From positions 10,326,816 through 10,390,815 of the forward strand of contig NC_091098.1 in assembly GCF_024713975.1 (NCBI RefSeq): 64,000 nt of DNA, given 5' to 3'. The translations under genes and the position numbers were made by a program. Positions 48,244-61,160 of the stretch are shown here, piece by piece (position 1 is the first letter of the stretch; every line of letters starts with the position of its first letter). Below the pieces are notes generated by a model. That model had not been told where the DNA came from. It was given only the letters and a program-made list of their open reading frames with translations, and did no database searches. The DNA is from Paralichthys olivaceus (lineage: Eukaryota; Chordata; Actinopteri; Pleuronectiformes; Paralichthyidae).

Positions 48244-51200
48244 ATGGCAGAAAGATGGATGCCTTACAGCATCCACAGGAAGATCCTGGATGAAGAGGCT
48301 GTCGATGATATGGCAGGAAAAACTGAATCAAAAACACAGACTCTGTTTGAGAAAGTCAAAAAGTCAATGAGGTAAAACTCCTTACAACTGTGCATCTCAA
48401 CTTGTCTCGCTCTCTGTAATGATGTTAAATCATCGTTTGAACTATTTAGATTGAAGCGATTTTAGGGAGGCAGGTCATTTCACTTTTCTTTTGTGATTTA
48501 GTTCAGCTAGTGAACTCTGATTTATTTGCTCTTGCTTGATTCATGTTCTACCCTGATTGATACATAAATGAATTCTGTTTGGACTGCATACAGTTGTGCT
48601 ACTGTTCGAACACACTCTCCTCACCCAGGCTGCACCTTAATTCCTCTCCATTAATGTCACAGACATAATCATCAATAATCAGAATCTTGGAAGAGTCCAC
48701 CGGAATCGTTTGGTTATACTAGGACTGAACGTCCAGCAGTAACCCACGCAGGGTCCCCTGGGGGACATGTTCATGCGCAAGTCATTCCACAAAACAAATG
48801 TAGACTGGACGGTCATTCCCATATGACTCCTTCAGCACTCCAACAAGAGTAAAAAGCTGGTTCTCTGTTCCAGAACCAGGACGGCCAGAAATATTTGGTG
48901 GAGCAAATGCATAATTTACTCAAATCCTCACTTCAATGGTTTGAGCTTAACTGAAAACAAATTGACAAATCAAGAGGAAAAACAATCGCTTGATTACTGT
49001 TTTAGTAGGTGGGGAACAAGAAGAGACTTATCACATATCACATTACCGATATCAATGCATAGCCCAAAGACATATTTTTCTCTCTCTCTTCTTTTGCTGT
49101 CTGTCACTCTGACATACAAACTCAGGTGTTCTGCTCCCTGCCTGAAGAGCTTCCTGCTGCGTAGCATTCCTCTCTTATCATGGCTGCCTCGTTACCCCAT
49201 CAGAGAATACGCCATTGGTGACCTGATCTCTGGAATCACTGTGGGGATCATGCAGCTACCGTTTGGTGAGGTTTAGAAGTTAGAGATACTGTGAGGGGGT
49301 GGAGGGTTCTGCAGTGTTCGCATCGCTGTATTTCCCCACTACATTACTCTATTATACAATACCTTCTGAATTGAAACACTAACCTGGAATGTAATGAATA
49401 TGTATTCCGTGTTTTTCCTGTAGGTATGGCCTTTTCCTTGCTGGCATCTGTTCCTCCAATCTTTGGCCTTTACTCCGGCTTCTACCCCGTCCTTATTTAC
49501 TTCATCTTTGGCACATCCAAGCACATCTCAGTAGGTTTGTACTACTGCATCTGCACACGTAGGAATACATTTACTGTTAGACATGCTGATAAAACAAGAT
49601 GGAGCAGGCTTAATAACTGAAATAATGTTTTTTTGGCCTCTCTACAAGGTAACAGTATGGTAAGCATACATTTATATTTTTCATTTGAAGCTCAAGACAT
49701 TTAGGAAGTTACATTTTCTGGTTCTTTTTAAGGTAATTCAATTTGTTCACAGAGAACCTTCATATTGATGTATGGAATGCATTAGTAATTCTTTTGTATG
49801 GCCCGAGAGATTTGGGGAAGAACCAAGTCACCAATTCCTTTTTTCAAAATAGGAGCCGTTACCCTGGTCTGCCAATCCTCCTCACCATTGTTATTCCGAA
49901 TCACTTTCAGGCTGAACCCTCCTCTGGGACCAATTTGCCTTATGAGGCCTTTTAATGAGGTCAAAGGAAATGTCTCTTAAAATATTAATGGTGTCTTCCT
50001 TCTTCAGGAGCATATGCAGTGGTGGGTGTGATGATAGGAGCAGTGGCAGATCGACTTATCCCAGACTCAGACTTCATGATATGGGACAATGTGACCAACT
50101 CCAGCATAGTTCACACCACGTCTCGGGATGCAGCGAGGATTCGAGTGGCTGCAGCTGTCACCTTCTTCTCTGGAGTATTTCAGGTTAATATTGATAATTA
50201 GATAGCTTGTTTATTTTGACAGTTTATGTAGCATGAGCGGGGGCTTGCTTTAGTTTCTGATCTTTTCTTTCCATGCTGTGAGTTTACAGGTTCTCAGGCT
50301 AAAAGGCCAAATTATTCTAAATTATATAATAATAATAATGTTGGCTTATACATTTCTGCTGAATTTAACAAGATGGATTGAGTAGTGTGTTGGAAAGAGC
50401 TGTATTTGGGCACAGCTTGTGCAATACTGTAATGCTTCCATAAATGTTAGCTTTGTTTTTGCATCATAATGTAGATCAATACAGGATGTGAGTGTGGAAG
50501 TTGGAGGCATCTTATTCACACCGGCTCACTAGTGACAGTGAATCATAAGAAACTAAGGTGTCAAATATAAATATGACTTTCTTTCAGCTACAGCCACTGT
50601 GAACCTCCACGTGTTTCAATCTCTGTTGCATACATTGTACTGTAGATTCTGCTCAGTCTGGTCCGGTTTGGTTACCTGGTGACGTACCTGTCTGAGCCTC
50701 TGGTCCGAGGTTACACCACTGGAACAGCTTTTCACATTATTGTTTCCCAGCTCAAATACACCTTTGGCATCAACCACGTGAGACACAGTGGATCATTCTC
50801 ACTGATATATGTAAGGAAGAACACAACCTCCGACATTAACATATTGCAAATTTTGTTTATTGTAAGAGTAAGAAAATGACTTTTACTCCAGATAATATCT
50901 TTGAAAGTCCTTGTTCTGTCCCAAAAAAACAATGATGATGTGAACTGAAGAAAATCAAATCTGCATGTTCTAGAAGCCAGAGTCAGGGAGTGTTTGTCGT
51001 TTGTGGTTGATAGATTTTGATAACAATACAATATTATTTTTCTTTGAATGAGTGAGTTCATTTGCTTCAGTGCTATTTCAAAGCATTTTTAATCTTTGGA
51101 TATTAACAATTGTCCAAGTCCTTTGAGATTTCTACAAAACAGTAATGTAACTGCTAAAGAACTTTTTGTAGGATTGTGAAAATTATAATGCTCTCTGTGT

Positions 51201-54200
51201 TTGCTTTATCAAAAACTTGTTGTGCACCCTGAATGAAAGGCACATAGAGGGGGGATGTATTTCCTGTCCACTTTTTCTCTCATTCCTCCTCCGTAGCAAG
51301 TATTTAACCAATAATCCTGCTCTTTATCTCTCTCCAGACGGTACTAGAGTGTTGTTATCTCATTCCACAAACAAACATTGGTACTTTGGTGGTTAGTGCT
51401 GTCACCATAGTCTGCCTTATTCTCGCTAAGGAGCTCAATGCATACTTGAGTAAAAAACTACCTGTTCCTATACCTGTGGAGCTGCTGGCTGTGAGTATCC
51501 AGGGATAAGTACATGTACTCATCATTCACGTCAAGGATATTTAGTTCCTTACACAGATTAACACACACAAACACACACACTCATCTCTTATTTGCCTTTC
51601 CAGGTGATTATTGGTACAGTCATCTCCTGGCAAGTGAACTTGGAGGAGAAATATGGAGTGGATGTGGTGGGACTCATTCCCTCAGGGTGAGAAATGTAAC
51701 ATAAAGCTACACCCAGCAAATATACAGGAATCTGTGTTTTTGTGAAACAAGGACTATTTGCATTGGACAATTTAATCCTTGTTTCTCTTTTCTTTCTTCA
51801 TACCAGTCTCCAGCCACCGGTTTTCCCAGACATCTCTTTGTTTGCTCAGGTGAAAGGGGATGCCTTTGCTGTGTCTGTGGTTGGCTATGGCATGGTCATC
51901 TCACTAGGACAAATTTTTGCCCTGAAATATGGATACAAGGTGGACAGCAACCAGGTAGGGAGGTGAAAGATGGATACAGTGATTAACTGTTGTTTTAAAA
52001 GGATTGCCCTCATAAATAGTGTGTTTTTCATGGTTTAGGAACTAATCGCCCTGGGTCTGAGTAACTGTTTTGGAGGAATTTTTCACAGTTTGTCCGTCAG
52101 CTGCTCCATTCCTCGAACTGCGGTTCAGGAGAGCACAGGAGGGAAAACTCAGGTTGGTATGAGTCATTTTTTTGTTAAAATAGCCTTTAGAAAGATTCGT
52201 ACCTTTTTAAAGAGGGAGGTGAAAATAAAGCTACAGAGAGAAGAGAAGAGAGAAAAGAGTCACTGTATAGAAATTTGTCAGTCTGCTTTCAGAGACCCCT
52301 ACTGAGTGCCACAAACCTGGACCATCACAAAGATCATGCAGTGTGGAGACTGGTCATATTTACCATTAGTCAGAAGAGTGGCATCATTGAAAAAAAACCT
52401 TGACTGATTGATTGATTGATCACGTTGTTGAATTCTTCCAATATGAGAGGAGAAGAGAGGAGAGACTTTGATGATGATGCCTTGATTTGTCTTACAACTG
52501 TAAATTATAAAGCTCAATAATGTATACTGTGTATACTTTAACTTACATTCATGTACAAATGTAAATCTATACATACCCAGTTTTTATTTCTATATATGTA
52601 TATCTTTCACATCTTTCTCAGGAGCTCTGTAACATTTGAATTTCCCTACGGGGATTAATAAAGTACTTCTGATTCTGATCTAATATCATGTACCAGTTCA
52701 TACTGTAAATCTCTGACTGATCTCTCCCATGATTTTGATTCATTGTTCCTCTCTTCCCTTTTTCTTCATCACAGGTTGCTGGAGCTCTATCAGCAATAGT
52801 TGTCCTTATTACCATGCTTTGGATTGGGGCTCTCTTTAAAGATCTGCCCAAGGTATGTTAATATATGTCTGTGTGTATTTGCATGAACGTTTGTAGATGT
52901 TTGCTTGTGCTCACATCTGGGCACAATCTTAAGGTCATATACCATAAGAACATAAGAAAAACACACACAACTACTTGAACTACATGCAGGGTTTATTTCA
53001 GAAAAACTAACTTCCCGTCATGTTACAGGAATCCAAATTGGAGTTCTCCGTATGAACTGTGTTCTGTTTGACTTTGTAGGCAGTGCTGGCTGCCATCACC
53101 TATGTCACCCTCCAAAGCACGTTAAAGCAATTCCTGGACATCCCTGTACTGTGGAGAAAAAACAAATTAGATGCAGTGAGTGAACTTCAGACGGCAACAT
53201 GGATGATGTTTTGAGAAGATATTCAGTATTCAAGAACATTTTAGTATCTGGACAAATAAATCCAGAAATCTATGTCTGTTCTGTAATGCAAATACAAAGC
53301 CACCATCACTGGTAAATACATAATCCAATATTAAGTGTTTTTTGGCTTCATTTCCATAATCAGACTACAAGATTAGCAAGGTTACATTTTAAAAGTCATG
53401 GGAGTATGCCCAACACTTGCAAAAGGTAGTTGTTTCAGTTTGCTCTTACAGTGCAATGCAGTTCAAGTGCATGTGTTACACCTGGTCCAGGCAAATTTGC
53501 TTAAACTGATTCAGCTACAATTAGGACTTGCGTCACATCAGGGCCTTTCCCATGGCGACACAATCAAGTCTAATTTCATGTTTTCCACAACTGCTGCTGA
53601 GAATCACAGAAGAGCACAGTTGCATTTTATTTCCACTACGTTAACGACTCAATATAGTTTTGCTGTATTATTCATCACGCTCTCCCTGTTTTTCCCAGGT
53701 AATCTGGATGGCCACCTTCATCTTCACCTTGCTGCTGAACCCGGACATGGGACTAGCTGCTGCCATCGGCTTCTCCATGCTCACTGTCATCTTCAGGACA
53801 CAGCTGTAGGAACACAATGACCCACCGAACCATAATTATAGACTAACAATGACTTAACATTTAGACAACATATCAAACTGAACATTCATCTATCAAACAC
53901 CCAACAATTATCTAACCTTCACTTTCTAGACGACATCAAAACACAAAGTGTGTAATCAAAGTAACAGGACTTGATTTTGTGTGTACTACAGACCTAAATA
54001 TTCTCTGCTGGGGCAGGTCCCTGGCACTGACATTTACAGGCCACTGGAGGAATACAATCAGGTATGACACAATGTATTTACCTCAAAACAGGACAAGCAT
54101 CCGACCAAAACCACTGTCTAATCACACACCACTCTGCATTTTACTCCTACAAACAAAATAAGTTATTTTCAGCAAATTTCCAAAAATAAACTAAAACTTC

Positions 54201-54847
54201 ACTGTTTAATGTTACTGTTGGTCAGCAGCTTCGGAGTTTTAAATGGGAAAAGTCTTTGTTTTGTAATATTACACCTGGGGTACACCACTCTATTTCAATA
54301 GGGAATGAATTAGAATAACAATACATTGTTGAACAATGAATAAGACAATACAACAGTGAAGTATAATCTGTATATAAGTCTATAATATAATCAGTTAAGA
54401 ATACTACATCTGTTTAACTACAACCTTGTAGCTTTGATAATATTCGCATGTAGTTAAAAGTTGTGATTTGTAGGAACCTTGGACAATAGCTGAATAACTG
54501 TAAGATAGAACCTCAGCATGTTAACTTTTATTGTGCTTTGAACACGTTAGTGTTATGATTTTAGCATTTAGCTCAGGGCCGTAGACCAGCTTGAATACAG
54601 CATTGTTCAAACATGTGTGGAAAAGTGCTACGTTCTTCTCAGTTCTTTTCACTTTGTATATTGTGTTATCATGAACATCTATTGGTGGAAATGTAAAGAT
54701 TTATCTGCTTGTTTTTTAAAATGTATTATCTTCTTAACTTAATGATTTTAGGTGAGGCCGGTGCCAGGGATTTTGATCTTCCGTTCCTCTGCTACACTAT
54801 ACTTTGCTAATGCTGAGATGTATCAAGATGCCCTGGGAAAGAAGGTG

Positions 54848-54881
<34 letters not shown>

Positions 54882-57800
54882 CAAGGACAAGGACAACAAC
54901 CAAAACAACCAACACCACTCTTACAACCCAATTTCGGATACTAATTACTGACCCCAATTTTGCAACAATTCAGTCATCATGGCCGTAACAGTAATTATTT
55001 AAGTAATAATGGCTGTGATAACGGAAGCTGAAGAGGGAATGGACAGATTTTCTTTAATGGTACTTATTAAGCCAGATGCCAAAAGGTCAGGTTATTGAGC
55101 ACATGCTCCTGCCTGCTGCTGGTTATACAAGGCTGACATCACTCGCTCAGTTAAAGGAATTGAGTCATTTTAACTGACGTGCCAAAATAAACATTTGTGT
55201 GTTGAGTGTGACTCCACAGTATTTACTTCAGCAAAACATTTTCATCTGAATATTGCTGTTTACTCTCACATGATCAGGGATTCACATAACGTTTTGCATG
55301 TTCTCTCCTCTTGCTTTATAAAAAAACTTGAGGTATTTCAGAATAACTGATGCACTTTAAAAAATCAAGACTCTGCTTTTTTATACAAAACCTTTTTTAA
55401 ATTCAGTTTTATAGCCGTATGCTCGTTCCTCCAAAACATATGTTTTCATGAATGAAGACATTAACACCTGTTAGTTCTCATCTTGACCAACCAGAAAGTT
55501 ATTTGTAGTTACTCTGGAAGATAAAATATAAAAATTTGACTGATGTGAACTTTGTCCCGATTGTTTTTTACTGTTTCTATTAGTCTGACATTGATATTGC
55601 CAAGATCCTGTCAGCAAAGAAGAAACTGGAGGTCAAAAAGAAGAGGATCGAGAAGGACAATGCCAAGAGAGCCAAGAAGAATGGAACAAATATGGTGAGA
55701 AAGACCAGATGTAGTTCATGTATGAAAATGTATGTTTTTATTTCTTTTACTAGAGTATTATTCCTAGAAAGACCTTCATTGTCTAAATGTTGCCTCTGAT
55801 GTGAGTCATGGTCATGTCTCCTCTTCAGGAGCCAGAGCAGATGGACATTGCTGTTAATAAAATGGCTGAGCGTGAGCCCACATACCCACGAGCCATCGTT
55901 CTTGACCTCAGCCCTGTGAACTTCCTGGATACTGTGGGAATCAAGGCGCTACAAAATGTAAGATCATGGCAAGAAAGAGAAATAATCAGCCTGAGTTAAG
56001 TCACTTTTACACGTACAACAGTGTAACTCTTTCGTATGTATCTTTGGACAGAAACAAAAAGGTAGAAAGTTTATAAAGTTAAGTTCAGAACTTATGATGA
56101 TATTCCTCTTAATATTAGAAAAATGATTCAAGAGTCTACGTCTTATCTTGTCATATCATAACTCTATAAATGTTTAACTCATTTTAAAATACTGTTTTTC
56201 TCTTGCAACTACAAATTATACTCCATTTATCCCTCTGTCCCTCTCCTTATCATTTAGCTCCTCTGCATTTCAGATACAGCACATTGAATCATCAGACCAG
56301 TTAAAGGAACCCCTGTCTGACCTTTGCTTTGTGTTGTTGTTACAGATCCAAAGAGACTATGGAGAAATTGGTATCGAGGTGGTTCTTGCTGGCTGCCAAA
56401 GTAAGTGTATCTAGATTTAGACAAGTAGTGACTGTGGTTAAGGTTAGGGTAAGTCTCCAGGAAATCAATGTCAGTCAATACAATGTCCTCTGAACTCACT
56501 TAGACACATCTATAAATCAGCACTGAACAAAACTTGAGATTTCTGATATTGTTACTTCATTGTTCCACAGGATCTTTGTTGTTATTGTTGTTGTTACACA
56601 AGATCATGGCACAAAGCATCACTATTTAAGAAAGTAGAATCAATGTCCACCAATTGCATGTGTAGGATCCTGTCACGCAACACAACAGTCTTCCTCTTTG
56701 TGAAGATCCATTGTGTTGCTCTGCAGTAATGGCAGAGCATCTGCTCCCCCCCCCCCCCCCCAAATGTCCTTTAATGCTATTTGCACCTTTAATCTGGTTT
56801 TATCACTCCATTGACACTTCATATGCTGACATGCCCATTGTCTCTTTCAATCGTCACACCATTCTCCATACACAACTCTATCTGTGTTCTTTCATTTTTC
56901 TCTCTCCTTTGTCTCTTTCCAGCTGGTGTGGTGGACAACCTGCAGTCTGGAGGTTTCTTCAGTGACAAAATGACCAAGTCCTCTCTGTTCTCCACCATCC
57001 ATGATGCCATTTTGTACTGTCAGTCTGCCAGAATGAAAGATGAGGTGACTGTATGAGCATCAGACATAAGACATACATTCAAAATCACAGTGCAATTTGA
57101 TGGAAAACAGAGAAACAAAGTGTGTGGAGGCATTTCTCCTTCCTTGTCACAAGCTTATATCATTGAAATGTATCTTCCTGAGGGGGAATCATGTTACAAA
57201 ACTTTATTATATAAAGAAACAAAGCTCAGCACCATGCACATGTTAGTGAGTATTACTAAAAAATAATTTCCTTTGTAGAAGTGGCTATAGAACTTTCAAG
57301 GAATATTTTGTAAAATATGCTCATTATGTTTTTTGCTAATTGTCAGATTGTCTATTAAATATGCAATAGCACCATCAAGGGTGGTCAGGGGCACCCTGAT
57401 ACAATTACGGGCCACTTAATACATGTGATATTTTATAGTTTGTTAGCTACCATTCATCTAAATTAATGATGGATATTTTTCACACTAAATAATGTTACAG
57501 AAAATAACGAGAGTGCACACTGTCCTCTAAAGCGTAACAGAGACCCAGTGACAGTCAAGGGTGCGATCTCTCTGCCTGCTGAGATGTGCACAACCCTCGT
57601 TGGAATGAAGAGACTTTATGGGTGTTTTGACACAGGATTTCCTCCCTGTGCTGCCAATGGAGAGGACGAGGCAAAGAGCATTTCTAGAATGAAGCATCGG
57701 CAGAAAACACAAAGTTAGAGATCTCATGTTAATATGAGTGTAAAATATGTTGGTTCATTTTCAAAGTGTAGCTGTGTTTCCCATTGTGTTGGTATATGGT

Positions 57801-57988
57801 CAGACTAGTTTTTAGTTAGCTGCTCTGCTCCTTTACATTAAAACTCTCTTGACATGTCTTTTAAAACTGGGCTGTTTTTTTTTTCTTTCTCCATCTTTCT
57901 TCCACTTGTCTTTCTTCTTTTATCTGTTTTAAAAACTTCTCTTTATTGAACTTATTCTTCACAGGAGACCGTCGTGACAGTGTTCTGA
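48244..57988 (+). CDS. slc26a6: Solute carrier 26 member 6, anion exchanger (19 coding exons, 700 aa)
   Basis: Plasma-membrane exchanger of Cl-, HCO3-, oxalate, sulfate and formate; in fish it serves intestinal bicarbonate and renal sulfate secretion. Exons: 48244-48371, 49126-49265, 49424-49534, 50008-50183, 50646-50810, 51338-51490, 51604-51686, 51807-51954, 52039-52152, 52775-52852, 53080-53175, 53699-53805, 53992-54061, 54752-54844, 55584-55694, 55829-55957, 56346-56400, 56923-57044, 57965-57988; 2103 nt in phase. Start ACCATGG is a perfect Kozak site. Family landmarks: [115 protein letters not shown] (with the conserved Arg of the transport core) and [20 protein letters not shown] domain follows. 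N-glycosylation sequons NVT and NSS lie near residue 155. Assignment to A6 rather than A3 or A5 rests on sequence and on the celsr3 neighbourhood. Human is 759 residues; the difference is mainly a shorter STAS insert. Confidence 0.93.
48720..48900 (-). mobile_element. Decayed LINE reverse-transcriptase fragment
   Basis: On the minus strand the sequence reads [20 protein letters not shown], then [14 protein letters not shown], a stop, and [11 protein letters not shown]. This follows the fish non-LTR pattern 'FRPGRGT-DQLFTL...P-Y-CFVDLEKAFD-VPRG-LW'. The catalytic segment is broken by a stop and small deletions. It sits in slc26a6 intron 1. Confidence 0.65.
52400..52421 (+). repeat. (TTGA)n short simple repeat
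   Basis: Four to five TGAT/TTGA units (GATTGATTGATTGATC) in the intron between the ninth and tenth slc26a6 exons. Confidence 0.8.
52600..52680 (+). mobile_element. 3' tail of an L2-type LINE or its SINE partner
   Basis: AATTTCCCTACGGGGATTAA, then TAAAGTACTTCTGATTCTGA. This stem-loop plus short terminal repeat is the typical 3' end of teleost L2-clade elements. The body upstream is AT-rich and not recognisable. Confidence 0.65.
54851..54878 (+). repeat. slc26a6: (AC)n tract abutting an slc26a6 splice donor
   Basis: The donor AAGAAG|GTGAGT at 54845 is followed immediately by 14 AC units. Confidence 0.95.
56746..56761 (+). repeat. Poly(C) run
   Basis: Sixteen consecutive C in the intron before the last STAS exon of slc26a6. 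Confidence 0.95.
57045..57056 (+). other. slc26a6: Alternative slc26a6 C-terminus by intron read-through
   Basis: If the weak donor GAG|GTGACT is not used, the frame continues V-T-V and stops at 57054-57056. An ATTAAA at 57354-57359 could end such a transcript. The spliced form ends E-T-V-V-T-V-F. Confidence 0.5.
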
Positions 57989-58240
57989 GTCCTGAGAGAA
58001 AAAATGGAGGACATAATGAAAAATGACAGAAACTGATGTTATCCTCTGAGCTTCAGATAACTGGGACCTCTGTCTGTCACTGACATTTTTTTTGGTGATG
58101 TTTTTTGCCAACATTTTAAAATGAAGTTATTACATTACATTGACATTTAACTAGTAATAATCACCAATTATATTTGTGTTTTAATAATTTATGTATTCAT
58201 TGAAAATATAAAATTTGAAATTCAATATACATGTACTTAC

Positions 58241-58246
58241 ATTAAA
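58241..58246 (+). terminator. slc26a6: Poly(A) signal ATTAAA, candidate for slc26a6
   Basis: Common variant hexamer in ACTTACATTAAAAGATAAA, about 250 bases after the stop in the last exon. Confidence 0.45.
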
Positions 58247-59099
58247 AGATAAATATAATTTTGCCTGATGTAAACCGGTAGATCTGGACTTGAAATGTTG
58301 TTTTGAATCTTGATTGAATGTTTTCTCCAGTCTCACTGTGACATGTTGTTTCAGTCAGACTCGTCCGTAACTCATACATCTCCACATGAGTTCAGTGGCT
58401 CTGTTTACATACGGAGCTGATCTCTGAGATATTTCTGTTCCTCTGCCAGATGAAGCTCATTGAAGTGATCCAAGCTCAGATAATATAGCATAATGAAGTG
58501 CACTGCAACATGCTGTCGTTCTGCCTTTGTGGCAACTTTCAGTTCAGGAAATTGGGAACTAATTAATTTCCAGTGCTCCACCACAAAGATCTGCAGCCAC
58601 AACAATCCTGTGTTTAGTAAAACCAGATATAACGAGTCACTGTTAATTGGAACTGGTATTCCCTGAGTCATAATGAGTTGTAACACAACAGTTACATTTT
58701 AGTGATGACTTTCATTAAAAGTACTTTGAAAGCACTAGAGGTCAGTAACCATAAGATTTTCAGTATCTACAACATGAAGGTAGCTCTGCTAAACCCACTG
58801 TCTACTCACCCAGCACCAAATGGAAGAGACACTAGACAAGTGACTATCTGAAGATCATAGTGTAGCAGTGAGCAGCAAAACAGTCTTTTTTCTCAGGAGG
58901 TGGTTTAAGCATCTTGTTCCTAGGAGCTTTGTTGTAGAGAACATTGAGCTGGACTTTCCGAGGCAGTCAGACTTCCTGAGTGAAAGATGTGGCCTTTCAA
59001 AAATCATTAGGCCTTTACTACAGTGCCACCATCTGGCTGATTGGGGTCACATTTCTTAGGAAGGGTTGCATATAATTTCCATAAAATAATCCAGATTGT
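58247..59099. other. Intergenic interval, nothing recognised
   Basis: Between the slc26a6 3' end and duplicated copy B. A minus-strand frame at 58405-58686 (93 codons) has no motif or splice context that I can support. Confidence 0.5.
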
Positions 59100-59790
59100 T
59101 CTTGTGAAGAGCTGCTTTCTCCAATCACGTAATTAGAACTAGTATAGACAATACGTGGTGGTATAAAGCACGCAAGACAATGCAGTTAATAATGATCATA
59201 CCCTGAGTAGACCTGACTGGTCCAATAGACTGGTGGTTCATAATCAAGTGTTTGGAGAGAAAAAAAAAATATATTTCAGACGTTTCTTTTTTTGTGAGGG
59301 TTTTTTCTTCATTTTATTGCTGGAAATGTTCAGTTTGGCTTATGAGCTGCTGAAAAAGTTTTAAGGACTCATAAAGTACAAGGGAGCAGACATAAGTATG
59401 TGTGTTCGGTTTTATTAATACTAGTTCTGTGAGGACCAAGGTTAGCATTGGTTCTCTCATGTATAGAAACACCACAGTATGTGTCACCTTTCATGCGCTG
59501 TATGACACACAGTAGAATACATAAAAAATTTTGCCACAGGGTAATGCAATAGTATTTCTTTTGGGATTATAAAAACCTTTTATAATATTTGAACTTGTGT
59601 TTGGTTGAAGTTGAGGGTTTGTATAACTTAGCCTACTCACACTGTATTGTGTATGTTTGTGTGTGAGTGTTTGTATGTGCAAATGCTCTGAAATGCCAAA
59701 TAAGCGATGTCGAGGCAGAGTGTGTTGTGATATGAAATGATAATACTTTCTGAGTGGCAGGTTGGTATGGTCTGTGGGGTGATTTGCATA

Positions 59791-59841
<51 letters not shown>

Positions 59842-60255
59842 TGGTATGTAAATGTATCAGATGGAGTGTGAGACTGCGACAGCATGTTCACCTGCTCAAC
59901 GTTAAATGTCAAACACTGTAGATCAGAGTTAATGTGTGTTTGATGATTCACTGTCAGCTGATTCAAATTTAAATGTAGTTGCCAGCTGTATCCCTAGGTT
60001 TGTGTGTGTGTGTGTGTGTTTGTGTGTGAGAGAGGAGGTCGAGGTGGGGGTCAGAACTTATAAAGGGTCCGGCTGCAGGTTTCCATAAATATTTTAATAT
60101 TTTAGTCTTGTCTCATGTTGCCTTTTGTCGAGCACCCATCTCACCACCTGTCACTCACAGCAGAGAGAAAGGAAGGAGAGAGAGGGGCAGACTGAAAAGT
60201 GAAGGGGAAGAGGTGAGGAGAAATGATGGGTAAAATGAGGGAGCTGAGGAGAGGA
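59100..60255 (+). repeat. Direct duplicated segment, copy B (downstream of slc26a6)
   Basis: Counterpart of 45880-46860, same strand, about 13.3 kb away, with the gene between. Identity is strongest at 59757-59970 and is patchy elsewhere. The internal GT tract is about 46 bases here and about 10 in copy A. Confidence 0.75.
59795..59840 (+). repeat. (GT)n microsatellite in copy B
   Basis: About 23 GT units; a second shorter GT tract lies at 60001-60020. Confidence 0.95.
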
Positions 60256-61160
60256 AGGAAAACAATACGCACACTTAGCATCTTTTGTTCCGAGGGAGGG
60301 AAAGGACGGGAGGTGGAGAACACGGGAGCCAAAGTATCTGGGTAACGATCACTATCATTTACAGGGCGAAGAGAGGGTGGAAGAAAAGGGACGTGGGAGA
60401 GTAGAGGCACCTGCTGCACTGCCAATGTTAACAAGTGGGGAAGACAAGAGAGACGGACAGAGAGGAGGGACACAAAGAAGTAAAGGACTTAGGAAATACG
60501 AGGCAGAAAAACTGAGTAAAGGAGAGCAAAGGAGTTTCAGATGAGATGCTTTATAACACCAGGATGCACGTCTGTTATAAATGTAGTTTATTAATAGAGG
60601 GCTGTATTGTCTGAATTAATCATCTTCATTCTTCAAACATCATGTGGAGAAGTGACTTATGGAAACCAGCCTGAGAAATCATCAGTATCTGTGTGTGTGC
60701 TGGTAGAGAAAATTCCCTGCTTCATTTTTGACAACTCCTGCAGGAGGAGACAGTTTACATCCATCAGTAAGGTACATTCACACTCTATTTCCAACCTTAT
60801 TCTCATAATATTAACTGCTTATTTCCTGTCTCTCACTGTAACTTGACATGCTAGCTTTGAATAACCTTGGTCCTTCGTGTGAGAAAATGATTCCGGTCTT
60901 TTCATAAACGTGTCTGATGCAGGACAGGGCAGTGACCTTTCCTCATTTACCATTTCGAACTTGGACTCAAATGTTGCATTTGACACTGAACTGAAAAGTC
61001 TGTAGGAGTCCGACGGGGAAACAAACCTATTACTATAACCCTCATATTATTTTCCAGGTGGATTAAAATGTGCACAGTAAACTTGCTTTATACGAATCCT
61101 GATAACATCTGTTTTGAAAAAGCCTTACAGATGTTCTTCTCTCAGGCTTCCGTGAAGGAG

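Larger units (their letters stand above)
54752..57988 (+). other. slc26a6: slc26a6 STAS domain and C-terminus
   Basis: Residues about 524-700. [20 protein letters not shown] opens the STAS fold. A Lys-rich insert follows ([15 protein letters not shown], 55584-55694). Then come [20 protein letters not shown], the nucleotide-binding-like loop of the family, [14 protein letters not shown], and [19 protein letters not shown]. The protein ends ETVVTVF, which fits a class I PDZ ligand (T-V-F), like the T-R-L end of human SLC26A6. Confidence 0.85.

Noticed and set aside
60744..60771. Possible 28-base exon (RRQFTSISK) upstream of the proline-rich gene
   Set aside because: It has a fair acceptor and donor and leaves in phase 0, but no conserved sequence or upstream start supports it.
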